The notes below the pieces were generated by a model that saw only the letters and a list, made by a program, of their open reading frames with translations, was not told the DNA's origin and did not search any database. Below are positions 1 to 7,089 of a stretch of 15,019 nucleotides of DNA, in pieces; within the stretch, counting starts at the first letter, position 1; every line of letters begins with the position of its first letter. A program made the translations under genes and the position numbers. The stretch lies in contig DAOVRI010000013.1 of assembly GCA_030628245.1 (NCBI GenBank), forward strand, positions 1-15,019, in the 5' to 3' direction. The stretch comes from Dehalococcoidales bacterium (GTDB lineage Bacteria > Chloroflexota > Dehalococcoidia > Dehalococcoidales > RBG-16-60-22).

Positions 1-768
1 ATAAGCGGCAACCAGGTCCTCCTGTCCAAGAGCATAGAGAAGGTCAATCAACGGCGCTCCGCCGATATTGGTATACATGATAGGGTCCTGGCGGGGTATT
101 TCGGGCATACCCGGGAAGCCAAACTTCCTGCTGTTGTCTTTTTCCGTCCAGTCGAGGCGTGCCGACACGAGCTCCGGTTTATAAAGGTTGCCGGTGGCAT
201 CATCGAAATGGTTCGAGATAAAAGTCCGGTCGACCATCTCGACCATGGTGTAAACCCCCAGGTGGGTGTCATTTACCCAGAGGTCGATAAGAGAGGCACG
301 GGGGGTGGGAATACCCATATCGGCGAATACCTTATAGGCAATCATCTCACGGATAAGGGTAGGGTCGCTCCAGCCGTTGTTGAGGAAGACCTTTTTCACG
401 CCGTGAAAGGTACGCGCCCGGTTGAAGATATTAAAATCAACCGCAAAAGGCATACGCGGGTTACCCCAGCCGACCGCCTGCCCCAGCGAGGAGTTGCCCT
501 TGGTCCTGAACCCAACATCCGGCACCAGTTCGTCATCCCACCAGAAATCGGCCGGTACGTACCGCTCCTCGAATGCATGTTCCCGGCAGTAGGACCAGTC
601 TTCTTCCTCCATAACGAGACGTACCGTGGCGACGCGGTCGTCCACAAACGGGTCTTCTTTACTTTGCGATATAGGCAGCGACGCGCGCCCGGCGAATATC
701 GATATACTTGCAGCTATGAAGGCGACGATAAGCAGCACTGCCAGCGCATATTTGCTCTTTTCCCACAT
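1..768 (-). CDS. CotH-family (CotH kinase-like) exported protein, partial at the left edge
   Basis: Reading the minus strand from an ATG at 768 gives 256 uninterrupted residues that run off the window, so the C-terminus is missing. Residues 1-27 look like an uncleaved signal/anchor: a short KSK charge, then a hydrophobic run. The body fits the CotH family (spore coat protein H-like, PF08757). Visible family features are the GFRTKGNSSL segment (about 87-95), a PFAVDFNIFN stretch, KKVFLNNGWSDPTLIRE (about 125-141), MGIPTPRASLIDLWVND (151-167) and GVYTMVEMVDRTF (171-183). CotH phosphorylates spore coat proteins in Bacillus; homologues in non-sporulating bacteria have unknown roles, so no substrate is inferred. 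The ribosome-binding site before 768 is weak (GAAG). The long plus-strand frame over this region is an antisense shadow. Confidence 0.85.
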   Translation of the reverse strand, partial: MWEKSKYALAVLLIVAFIAASISIFAGRASLPISQSKEDPFVDDRVATVRLVMEEEDWSYCREHAFEERYVPADFWWDDELVPDVGFRTKGNSSLGQAVGWGNPRMPFAVDFNIFNRARTFHGVKKVFLNNGWSDPTLIREMIAYKVFADMGIPTPRASLIDLWVNDTHLGVYTMVEMVDRTFISNHFDDATGNLYKPELVSARLDWTEKDNSRKFGFPGMPEIPRQDPIMYTNIGGAPLIDLLYALGQEDLVAAY

Positions 769-1167
769 AATCAGGACTTCAAAAAGATAATGCTAACAGG
801 TTATCAAAAAATCCGGTGAAATACAAATGCTAGAAGATATGATGGGTGTTTGCCTGCCCCACCACATTCAAACCTCACCCCCTTAATCCCCCTCTCCAAT
901 TAGCTAGATAGAATGAGTCCTACAGATGATTTAATTGGAGAGGGGGAGAGAAATTGAGAGGGGGGCTTCGCCCCCCTCTCTCCCTGTACTCCCCTTTCCA
1001 GCCAATATGAACTCTGGTTTTAACCTATGCTGCAGGCTGGAGAGGGGTCAGGGGTGAGGTATAGACATCAACCGAATGCATATAGAATACCGTGCTGGTA
1101 AGCGAGAGCGCCGACAGTTTCGCATTTAGCCAATCGTTATGGTATTTTAACATAGAGAGGTTCGGTA
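769..1167. other. intergenic region between divergent cotH-like and MFS genes
   Basis: About 400 bases with no supportable gene. The middle is filled by a nested palindromic element described separately. On the left lies the 5' region of the minus-strand CotH-like gene, and on the right (1061-1167) the leader of the MFS gene. I could not find a convincing -35/-10 pair for either gene. Confidence 0.7.
872..1060. repeat. nested palindromic (MITE-like) intergenic element
   Basis: The outer ends are inverted: 872-898 begins ACCTCACCCC and ends CCCTCTCCA, and 1038-1060 is its imperfect reverse complement (TGGAGAGGGG...GGGGTGAGGT). Inside are a perfect 15-bp inverted pair (888-902 against 932-946, CCCCCTCTCCAATTA) and a separate 11-bp GC-rich hairpin with a 3-nt loop (956-980). 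There is no coding capacity. Ends of the ACCTCACCCC...CCCTCTCC type resemble dispersed non-autonomous repeats common in environmental genomes; the element class is inferred from structure only. Confidence 0.65.
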
Positions 1168-2454
1168 ATGATTCGGCGGCCCCCCTTTTTTTATGGCTGG
1201 TACCTGGTCGGCATCACTATCGCCAGCATGATGCTGGTTTACGGCGTCAGGAACTCTTTTTCGGTGTTGTTCTCGCCCATTCTTGACGAGTTCGGCTGGT
1301 ACCGCGGCAGCACGGCCATAATGCTATCGCTTAATATCCTTATCTACGGGTTAAGCGCACCCGCGGCTGGCATCCTGGTTGACCGCTGGAAGCCGCGAGC
1401 CGTGGCGACACTGGGTGTCCTGATTCTGTCACTGTCGACAGCCCTCTGTTACTTTGCCAGCGAACTGTGGCATTTTTACCTGCTTTTCGGCGTGCTGGTG
1501 CCCATCGGCACCGCCTTCTGCGGCGCTCCCATATTAAGCCCTTCGCTGATAAACTGGTTCGGCAAGCGTCGGGGCCTGGCCATCAGCCTGGGGCAAATCG
1601 GGGGCGGACTGAGCTTTGCTTACGGTATGCTCGTTAACATGGTGATATCCCAGTGGGGGTGGCGCCCTTCTTTCCTGGTTACGGCGGGTATCGTCCTGGC
1701 CGTTCTACTGCCGCTCTTTCTCCTCCTGTTCTACTATCGACCGGAGGACAGGGGGCTGAAGGCCTACGGCTCCGACGAGCCATCGGCTGCCGAAGGGGCC
1801 GGCGAAGCGGTAAATTCCGTTACTGCCGACTGGACCCTGGGCACCGCCATGAGGACTTACAATTTATGGTTCTTGGTGCTGTCCCAGTTCTGCTACTGGG
1901 GCATCGGTAACTACCTGGTATTGGCCCACCAGATTAGATTCGCCATGGACGCCGGGTACAGCAGTATTCTGGCCACCTCCGTCTTCGCCCTATTCGGGAT
2001 ATCCTCCATCGGCGGTCAAATCTGTGCTTCGATATCCGACTCGATAGGTCGGGAGAAAACCGTGACGGTAGCGGTTGTCCTGGCTATCGGCGCGCTGCTG
2101 GCTTTGATTTCCGTCAAAGATACCTCGCAGCCCTGGCTGCTTTACGTATACGCCACGTGCTCCGGCTTCGCCACGGGGCTCTTTTCGCCCAACATCTTCG
2201 CGGGCATCGGTGACATCTACCACGGCAAAAACATCGGCGCCATATCATCGTTATTGCTCACCGGCACCGGCATCGGCGGGGCCATCGGCCCCTGGCTCGG
2301 CGGCTACATCTACGATGTTACCGGCAGCTACAGCATCGCCTTCATTATCAGCATGGCGGCTTTCGCCGTGGCCGGTATCAGCTTCTGGATTGCCGGGCCG
2401 AGGAATGCCGACCGGTTACGGGCGAAAATGCAGGGGTCAACCATCTCCGGTTAG
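1168..2454 (+). CDS. MFS transporter, OFA/monocarboxylate-like
   Basis: A 428-residue polytopic membrane protein with about 12 hydrophobic helices, the usual size for the major facilitator superfamily. The opening FYGWYLVGITIAS and NSFSVLFSPILDEFGW resemble the oxalate/formate:H+ antiporter (OFA) group. Other MFS signatures are G-x-L-V-D-R-W-K-P-R between helices 2 and 3 (about 68-77), WFGKRRGLAISLGQIGGG (130-147), and the second-half copy GGQICASISDSIGREKT (about 282-298). A charged cytoplasmic loop lies around 190-225. The substrate is probably a small carboxylate but cannot be fixed from sequence; supply of a methylated or carboxylated substrate to the downstream methyltransferase operon is possible but unsupported. 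ATG 1168 is preceded by GAGAGG at 1155-1160. The stop abuts the convergent flavoprotein remnant with no spacing. Confidence 0.9.
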   Translation: MIRRPPFFYGWYLVGITIASMMLVYGVRNSFSVLFSPILDEFGWYRGSTAIMLSLNILIYGLSAPAAGILVDRWKPRAVATLGVLILSLSTALCYFASELWHFYLLFGVLVPIGTAFCGAPILSPSLINWFGKRRGLAISLGQIGGGLSFAYGMLVNMVISQWGWRPSFLVTAGIVLAVLLPLFLLLFYYRPEDRGLKAYGSDEPSAAEGAGEAVNSVTADWTLGTAMRTYNLWFLVLSQFCYWGIGNYLVLAHQIRFAMDAGYSSILATSVFALFGISSIGGQICASISDSIGREKTVTVAVVLAIGALLALISVKDTSQPWLLYVYATCSGFATGLFSPNIFAGIGDIYHGKNIGAISSLLLTGTGIGGAIGPWLGGYIYDVTGSYSIAFIISMAAFAVAGISFWIAGPRNADRLRAKMQGSTISG

Positions 2455-2990
2455 CTATGGCTTAATCGGAATCCTGGAGAATTCGAATTTTCCCTCTTTC
2501 TTTTTCAAAGCGAGAAAGGCCAGCCATTCCTTATCGTCCTGCTCGGGAAAATCGACCCGGTAGAACCCGAAGGGCGCCCGGCGGCTCTCCTGCCTTTCCA
2601 GCGAAGCCGCCAGTACCATCTCGGCATTATCGATAATCGACTGCACTTCAAGGCACCGCATCAATTCGTGGGGATTTTCGGCTTTAAACGACGCGTTCTT
2701 TTTGATATCCTTCAGGCGCTCCAGGCCGCGTCCCAGCGTCTTTTCCGCCCGCACATCGCCCGCATAGTAGTCCACGGCGCTCTGCACGGCCAGTTCCACC
2801 TCGCGCCAGTGCAGGCCCTTCTGGCTTGTCAACATACCGGAACACGTTTCCTTGAGAGCTTCCACCGGCCTAGTGTCTACGGGCAGGTGATTTTTCTGCG
2901 CTCCGGCTTTCTCTGGCTGCCCCTCTCCGGCGCGCCAGCCCATGGTGAAAGCCCCGGGAGCGCCGGCCCAGGGCACCCCGGAGGACGTCA
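2455..2990 (-). pseudogene. 5'-truncated flavoprotein (fumarate reductase/AprA-type), C-terminal fragment
   Basis: The minus strand encodes what looks like the C-terminal part of an SdhA/FrdA/AprA-type FAD protein. It starts with an AGAPGAFTMGWRAGEG segment resembling the end of the FAD domain, then has the helical C-terminal domain: NPHELMRCLEVQSIIDNAEMVLAAS followed by LERQESRRAPFGFYRVDFPEQDDKEW and a FEFSRIPIKP tail, ending at a TAG at 2455-2457. The roughly 350-400 residue FAD-binding N-terminal region of the family is absent. The open frame continues leftward on the minus strand to 3048, but that extension is the antisense of the cupin fragment and not flavoprotein sequence. It therefore looks like a remnant cut near 2975-2990. 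A short helical protein could still be made from internal ATGs, but it would lack FAD binding. Confidence 0.7.
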
Positions 2991-3220
2991 GAGTTTTCGA
3001 CGCGGGAGTGGAGATATGGCTGGGCGAGGAGATGGAAAAACACACCATAACCGAGTCTACTATCGTCCACGTTCCCGCGGGACTGCTTCACTGCCCCATG
3101 AATTACAAGCGGATAAGCAAACCCATCATGCTGATAAATATCACGCTCGGCGGCGAATACGTCAAAAAGAGCGCCGAGGGCAACATAATGCCCTGGAGAC
3201 CCGACGAGCCCGAGAAATAG
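2972..3220 (+). pseudogene. 5'-truncated cupin-domain protein, C-terminal fragment
   Basis: The plus strand carries about 80 residues that fit the second half of a small cupin: DAGVEIWLGEEMEKHTITEST, then IVHVPAGLLHCPMNYKRISKPIML and ITLGGEYVKK, ending at TAG 3218-3220. The PxGxxHxP-like segment is cupin motif 2. Motif 1 (the H-x-H part with the metal-binding histidines) is missing, and no in-frame sequence upstream resembles it. The frame is open from an ATG at 2942, but the stretch 2942-2990 overlaps recognisable flavoprotein code on the other strand. This looks like the broken end of a cupin joined head to head to the flavoprotein remnant. A truncated product without motif 1 is unlikely to bind metal. 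Confidence 0.65.
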
Positions 3221-3235
3221 GCTATCTGACGCAAT

Positions 3236-3277
3236 AAAAGGGGCGGACCGCCGTAAAAGACGATGCCGCCCCTTTTT
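3236..3277. terminator. bidirectional intrinsic terminator
   Basis: AAAAGGGGCGG at 3236-3246 pairs perfectly with CCGCCCCTTTT at 3266-3276, leaving a 19-nt loop. The T run at 3273-3277 serves the plus strand (after the cupin remnant). The A run at 3236-3239 gives the matching U tract for the minus-strand tRNA-Gly transcript. Confidence 0.8.
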
Positions 3278-3283
3278 AACTTC

Positions 3284-3358
3284 TGGAGCGGGAGACGAGG
3301 CTCGAACTCGCGACCCTCTGCTTGGGAAGCAGATGCTCTGCCACTGAGCTACTCCCGC
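3284..3358 (-). tRNA. tRNA-Gly (anticodon CCC), CCA encoded
   Basis: On the minus strand the acceptor GCGGGAG pairs with CTCCCGC, followed by discriminator U and an encoded CCA (3284-3286). The D stem is GCTC/GAGC, and the anticodon stem TCTGC/GCAGA carries the loop TTCCCAA, so the anticodon is CCC (3324-3326 on the plus strand). The T arm is GCGAG-TTCGAGC-CTCGT with one G-U pair. All arms fold canonically. Confidence 0.95.
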
Positions 3359-3372
3359 TTAAAAACGTATTA

Positions 3373-3401
3373 ATTTTAGCCCATAAGACTATAGTTGTAA
3401 A
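3373..3401 (-). promoter_or_regulatory. sigma70-type promoter for tRNA-Gly
   Basis: On the minus strand TTTACA (3401-3396) is followed after exactly 17 nt by TAAAAT (3378-3373). The predicted start is near 3366, about 8 nt before the tRNA 5' end. Confidence 0.7.
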
Positions 3402-3483
3402 GGAAAGGCGGCTGGTTTTTAAGAAAATCGGCGGCTGTTTTGCCTGTCGGCACAAATATTTCCAGATACTAAAACAATAATAT

Positions 3484-3512
3484 TTGACTTTTTTTATGCG
3501 CATTGATATACT
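3484..3512 (+). promoter_or_regulatory. sigma70-type promoter of the corrinoid methyltransferase operon
   Basis: TTGACT (3484-3489), a 17-nt spacer, and TATACT (3507-3512) lie upstream of the first operon gene, with transcription predicted to start near 3519 and a leader of about 84 nt. It is divergent from the tRNA-Gly promoter. No other comparably good promoter was seen before the internal genes. Confidence 0.75.
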
Positions 3513-3542
3513 CGCCTTGAGTGAGTCGCCTTCCAGACAAAA

Positions 3543-3568
3543 ACCTGCAAATCGATTCTATTGCAGGT
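3543..3568 (+). promoter_or_regulatory. hairpin in the operon 5' leader
   Basis: ACCTGCAA (3543-3550) and TTGCAGGT (3561-3568) form a perfect 8-bp inverted repeat with a 10-nt loop, inside the predicted leader and about 20 nt before the Shine-Dalgarno sequence. There is no T run, so it is not an intrinsic terminator. It could be an operator or an mRNA-stabilising or regulatory hairpin. Confidence 0.5.
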
Positions 3569-3602
3569 ATACCATCAATAAATAATTAAGGAGGATTACA
3601 GT

Positions 3603-4235
3603 ATGTCCGGAGATTTTGCCAATCTGCTCGCTGATTTGAAAGAGGACGAGGTTCTCAAGCTGACTAAAGAGAGGATTGAATCCGGTGAAGACCCGATGAA
3701 AATCCTGGAGGACAGCCGGGAAGGTATGGGAATCGTGGGCAAACGTTTTGCCGACGGTGAGTACTTTTTGCCGGAGCTCGTCTTCTCCGGTGAGCTTCTC
3801 AAGCAGGTAACCGAATTAGTGAAACCGCATCTTACCCAGGCGGTCGAAACCAAGCGACTCGGTACAATTGTCCTCGGTACGGTAGCCGGGGACATTCACG
3901 ATATCGGCCTGAATATCGTCGACTTCATGCTGGATGTCAACGGTTTCGAGGTTCATAATCTGGGTGTCGATGTTCCCAAGGAAAAATTCGTGGATAAAGT
4001 GAAAGAAACCAAGGCCCCCATCGTGGGTTTGAGTGGATTCTTAACCCCCGCCTTTGATGCCATGAAAGAGACGGTTGAGGCCATGGAGAAGGCCGGCCTG
4101 AGGAAAGATATCAAGATAATGATTGGCGGCGGCCAGATGGACGACGAGGTGAAGAAATACGCCGGGGCCGATGCCTTCGGTAAAGACGCCATGGCGGCGG
4201 TCGCTCTGGCCAAGCAGTGGGTAGGTGCAAGCTAA
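3603..4235 (+). CDS. corrinoid (cobalamin-binding) methyl-carrier protein
   Basis: A 210-residue protein of the MtaC/MtbC/MtvC type, which carries the methyl group on its cobalamin between substrate-specific MT1 enzymes and the MT2. Residues 1-85 form the helical cap module typical of these carriers. From about 87 the Rossmann-like B12 domain shows G96-D97-I-H99-D-I-G102, the D-x-H-x-x-G motif with His99 as the expected lower axial cobalt ligand. SGFLTPAF (144-151) and IGGGQM (174-179) correspond to the usual nucleotide-tail binding loops, and the C-terminus GADAFGKDAMAAV is family-typical. Length is normal. ATG 3603 follows a strong AGGAGG (3589-3594). It is the only corrinoid protein in the window and heads the operon, so it is inferred to be the common partner of all six downstream URO-D-type methyltransferases. 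Confidence 0.95.
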   Translation: MSGDFANLLADLKEDEVLKLTKERIESGEDPMKILEDSREGMGIVGKRFADGEYFLPELVFSGELLKQVTELVKPHLTQAVETKRLGTIVLGTVAGDIHDIGLNIVDFMLDVNGFEVHNLGVDVPKEKFVDKVKETKAPIVGLSGFLTPAFDAMKETVEAMEKAGLRKDIKIMIGGGQMDDEVKKYAGADAFGKDAMAAVALAKQWVGAS

Positions 4236-4236
4236 A

Positions 4237-5574
4237 ATGGCTAGAGAATGGGCGGAGTTAACTCCAGAAGAAAAACGGGAAGAGCGTTTCAAGCGATGGC
4301 TTTCTCCACAGGGCGTTACCTTCTCCAGCCCTAAAGCTGAAAAGGCATATAAAGAAAAGGTAACCAGGTTTGCCAGTGCCTTTCAGTTGAAGGAAGCGGA
4401 CAGGATACCGTGCATCCTGCCGGTCAGTAATTACGCCGCGTACTATGCCGGAATGGATCTCCGTACCGTCATGTACGACTACGATAAGCTCAAGCAGGCC
4501 TGGCTGAAATTCCTCCATGACTTTGAAGAAGATTTGGATACATACATACCGCCCGGCCTGGTTCCTCCGGGTAAATCCCTGGAGGCCGTGGACTACAAGC
4601 TGTATAAATGGCCCGGTCGCGGCATATCCGGTGAGACGACCACGTATCAATGCGTCGAAGCCGAGTACATGAAGGCTGATGAATACGATGCCCTCATTAA
4701 AGACCCCACCAACTTCTGGCTGCGCACCTATATGCCGCGGGTCTTCGGTGCTTTAAAGGGATTCCCACAACTCCCTGCCCTGACCAGCTTCGAAGAAATA
4801 GCCATCCAGTCTTTCGTACCCTTCGGCCTTCCTGATGTTCAGGCCGGTTTCCAGGCCTTAATGGAGGCCGGTACTGAAAGTCTGAAATGGATAGCGGCAG
4901 TCGGCGCCGTCGTCGCAGAGGCGACAGCGGTCGGGATGCCCGGTATTATGAGCGGGCTGGCCAAGGCGCCCTTTGACACCCTCGGTGATACTTTACGAGG
5001 GACCCAGGGGATAATGATGGATATGTTCCAGCGGCCGGATAAACTCCACGAGGCCATGGAAAGAATCGCGCCCCTGGCTATCGAAGCGGCTATTGGCGCG
5101 GCAAATGCCGCAGCAGCGCCAATAGTAATGATGCCGCTGCACAAAGGCGCCGATGGCTTCATGTCCGATAAGCAGTATAAGACCTTTTACTGGCCCACTT
5201 TCAAAAAGGTTATCATGGCGCTGGTCAACGAGGGTATCGTGCCTATTCTCTTCGCCGAGGGCAGCTATAATACCCGCCTGGATATCATCAAGGAATTACC
5301 GAAAGCGTCAGTGGCATGGTGGTTCGACCAGACGGACATGGCCGAGGCCAAGAAAGTGCTCGGAGATAGGGCTTGCCTCATGGGCAACGTGCCCACCTCG
5401 CTGATGATGACCGGTACCCCGAAGGAAGTCAAGGAGCACTGCCGCAAGCTCATTGAGGTCTGTGCCCCGGGCGGCGGTTATATACTGAGCGGCGGAGCCA
5501 ATATCGACAAGGGGCCCCCGGAGAACCTGCGCGCCATGATGGCCGCCGCAAAAGAATACGGCGTCTATAAATAA
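4237..5574 (+). CDS. URO-D-superfamily corrinoid methyltransferase, paralogue 1 (MT1-1)
   Basis: A 445-residue member of the uroporphyrinogen decarboxylase superfamily (PF01208), the fold used by MtaA/MtbA/CmuA and by MtvB-type O-demethylase methyltransferases. HemE function is very unlikely given the neighbouring corrinoid carrier and MT2. I chose ATG 4237, one base after the carrier's stop, because MAREWAELTPEEKREERFKRW aligns with the starts of the other copies; a GTG at 4225 would overlap. Visible blocks: the N-terminal charged module, DRIPCILP, WPGRG, EAEYMKADEYDALIKDP, PLHKG with His302, FAEGSYNTRLD with Glu341, QTDMAEAK, ACLMGNVP with Cys380, HCRKLIEVCAPGGG with Cys402/Cys409, and the tail AAKEYGVYK. 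Role inferred: transfer of a methyl group from an unknown substrate to the corrinoid protein. The middle (GFQALMEAGTESLKW) resembles copies 3 and 6. Confidence 0.85.
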   Translation: MAREWAELTPEEKREERFKRWLSPQGVTFSSPKAEKAYKEKVTRFASAFQLKEADRIPCILPVSNYAAYYAGMDLRTVMYDYDKLKQAWLKFLHDFEEDLDTYIPPGLVPPGKSLEAVDYKLYKWPGRGISGETTTYQCVEAEYMKADEYDALIKDPTNFWLRTYMPRVFGALKGFPQLPALTSFEEIAIQSFVPFGLPDVQAGFQALMEAGTESLKWIAAVGAVVAEATAVGMPGIMSGLAKAPFDTLGDTLRGTQGIMMDMFQRPDKLHEAMERIAPLAIEAAIGAANAAAAPIVMMPLHKGADGFMSDKQYKTFYWPTFKKVIMALVNEGIVPILFAEGSYNTRLDIIKELPKASVAWWFDQTDMAEAKKVLGDRACLMGNVPTSLMMTGTPKEVKEHCRKLIEVCAPGGGYILSGGANIDKGPPENLRAMMAAAKEYGVYK

Positions 5575-5580
5575 AAAACC

Positions 5581-5651
5581 ACCGGCTCTTTAGTGGATAG
5601 CAGCTCTTATCCCGTGTCTTTTCGTAAATGCTGCTCGCAATAAGAGCCGGT
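5581..5651 (+). promoter_or_regulatory. structured intercistronic spacer between MT1-1 and MT1-2
   Basis: ACCGGCTCTT (5581-5590) pairs perfectly with AAGAGCCGGT (5642-5651), enclosing a second pair AGCAGC (5599-5604) / GCTGCT (5630-5635). There is no T tract after it, and the Shine-Dalgarno of the next gene begins 10 nt downstream. It is more likely an mRNA processing, stability or translation-tuning element than a terminator. Confidence 0.5.
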
Positions 5652-5670
5652 TGTATCTAGAAGGAGAAAA

Positions 5671-6999
5671 GTGGAAAAACAACGGGCGGATTTATCCTGG
5701 GAGGAAAAGCGGGAGGAGCGGTTCAAGCGGTGGCTTTCTCCCACTAATATAAAATTCGCCAGCCCGGAAGCCGAGAAAAAATACAAGACCCGCGCCACCC
5801 GCATGATAAAGGCCATTAAGATGGAGATACCGGACCGTGTTCCGGTGCATATACCGTCTGGTTCCATCGTAGCCTACAACGCCGGGCTTACCCTCGAAGA
5901 AGTCCAGTATAACTATGAAAAAATAAAACCTGCCTGGATTAAGTTCCTCCAGGACTACGACCAGGACTCGGCTAGTGGACCCGGCTTCTTCTCGGGAAAG
6001 GTCTATGAAATCCTCGATTACAAGGTATACAAGTGGCCGGGGCATGGTCTGCCATCGAACCAGACCATGCACCAGTTCGTTGAAAAAGAGTACATGAAAG
6101 CCGACGAGTACGACCTGTTCATGAAAGACCCGTTCGACTTCGGCCTCAGATACTTCCTGCCGCGGTCGTGGGGCGTCTTCGAGCCTTTCGCCAATGTCCC
6201 CTCATTTTCCTCCTACCAGGGACTGCCCCAGCGGCTCATGGCCATGTGCCAGGACCCGACTTTCCAGAAATCGTTCAAGGCTATCTGGAAAGCCAGCCAG
6301 GAAAACACCAAGTTCCAGAAGGTTGAGGCTGAATGCAGCCAGATATCCCTGGAAATGGGCTTCCCCCCATTGATGGGCGGTATTGCGCTGGCGCCTTTCG
6401 ACACCGTGGCTGATATGCTGAGGGGCACCCACGGTTCTGTCATGGACATGTACCGGCAGCCGGAAAAGCTGCTCGAAGCACTGGAGGTAATAACGCAGGA
6501 GAGCCTTGAATCGGCGGTGAATATGGCCAATGCTTCCCGCAGTCCCATGGTATTCATCCCGATGCATAAAGGCGACGATGTTTTTATGTCCCTCAAGCAG
6601 TTCGAGAAGTTCTACTGGCCTACTTTGCGCAAGCTACTGCTGGGTTTAATTAACGAGGGCATCGTGCCGATGATGGTTATTGACGGCAGCTATAATACCC
6701 GCCTGGAGATAATCAGGGACCTGCCCCGGGCCTCGGTCGTGTGGACTTTTGAACAGACAGACATGTTCAAAGCCAAGGAAATCCTCGGCGACTCCGCTTG
6801 CATCGCCGGTAACGTGCTGGCGGCACAGCTGTACACGCACACGCCACAGGCCATTAAAGAGTACTGCCGCGAGCTCATCGAGGTCTGTGCCCCAGGGGGT
6901 GGCTATATCCTTTCGCTGGGCTCCGGCATTGATAAGTGTGACCCGGCAAATCTACAGGCTATAATTGAAGCCGCCAAGGAATACGGCGTCTACAATTAA
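5671..6999 (+). CDS. URO-D-superfamily corrinoid methyltransferase, paralogue 2 (MT1-2)
   Basis: A 442-residue paralogue starting at GTG 5671 with AAGGAG at 5661-5666. It keeps the family frame: WEEKREERFKRWLSP, KFASPEAEKKYKTRATR, DRVPVHIP, KWPGHGLP, EYMKADEYDLFMKDP, PMHKGDDVFMS (His299), ACIAGN (Cys377), YCRELIEVCAPGGG (Cys399, Cys406) and EYGVYN. It differs where the others have FAEG or VAEG: here it is VIDGSYNTRLE, so the conserved Glu becomes Asp338. The PLHKG Leu is Met, and NVP is NVL. Its middle (about residues 172-215, from NVPSFSSYQG to FKAIWKASQ) is close to copy 5 and unlike the others, so copies 2 and 5 form a subgroup. Probably another MT1 using the same corrinoid protein, with its own substrate; the altered acidic residue may reflect this or reduced activity. 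Confidence 0.85.
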   Translation: MEKQRADLSWEEKREERFKRWLSPTNIKFASPEAEKKYKTRATRMIKAIKMEIPDRVPVHIPSGSIVAYNAGLTLEEVQYNYEKIKPAWIKFLQDYDQDSASGPGFFSGKVYEILDYKVYKWPGHGLPSNQTMHQFVEKEYMKADEYDLFMKDPFDFGLRYFLPRSWGVFEPFANVPSFSSYQGLPQRLMAMCQDPTFQKSFKAIWKASQENTKFQKVEAECSQISLEMGFPPLMGGIALAPFDTVADMLRGTHGSVMDMYRQPEKLLEALEVITQESLESAVNMANASRSPMVFIPMHKGDDVFMSLKQFEKFYWPTLRKLLLGLINEGIVPMMVIDGSYNTRLEIIRDLPRASVVWTFEQTDMFKAKEILGDSACIAGNVLAAQLYTHTPQAIKEYCRELIEVCAPGGGYILSLGSGIDKCDPANLQAIIEAAKEYGVYN

Positions 7000-7089
7000 A
7001 CAGACCTTTCGTGCAAATGGCCTGTAGCACTCACCCGGGATAGTACTAATCCTGCTGGTAGTAAAGAAATTATGCTTCGGAGGATGGTT

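Noticed and set aside
208..819. 203-residue plus-strand open frame
   Set aside because: Fully antisense to the well-supported CotH-like reading on the minus strand; its composition shows no family features.
872..1060. CRISPR array or insertion sequence
   Set aside because: The repeats are inverted, not regularly spaced direct repeats, and there is no transposase.
2668..3237. 189-residue plus-strand open frame
   Set aside because: It overlaps the flavoprotein fragment antisense and the cupin fragment in another frame; neither part resembles a protein family.
3519..3602. cobalamin riboswitch in the operon leader
   Set aside because: The leader is only about 84 nt and lacks a recognisable B12-box or the multi-stem core.
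4225..4236. GTG start for MT1-1 overlapping the corrinoid gene
   Set aside because: ATG 4237 gives an N-terminus that aligns with the other five copies.
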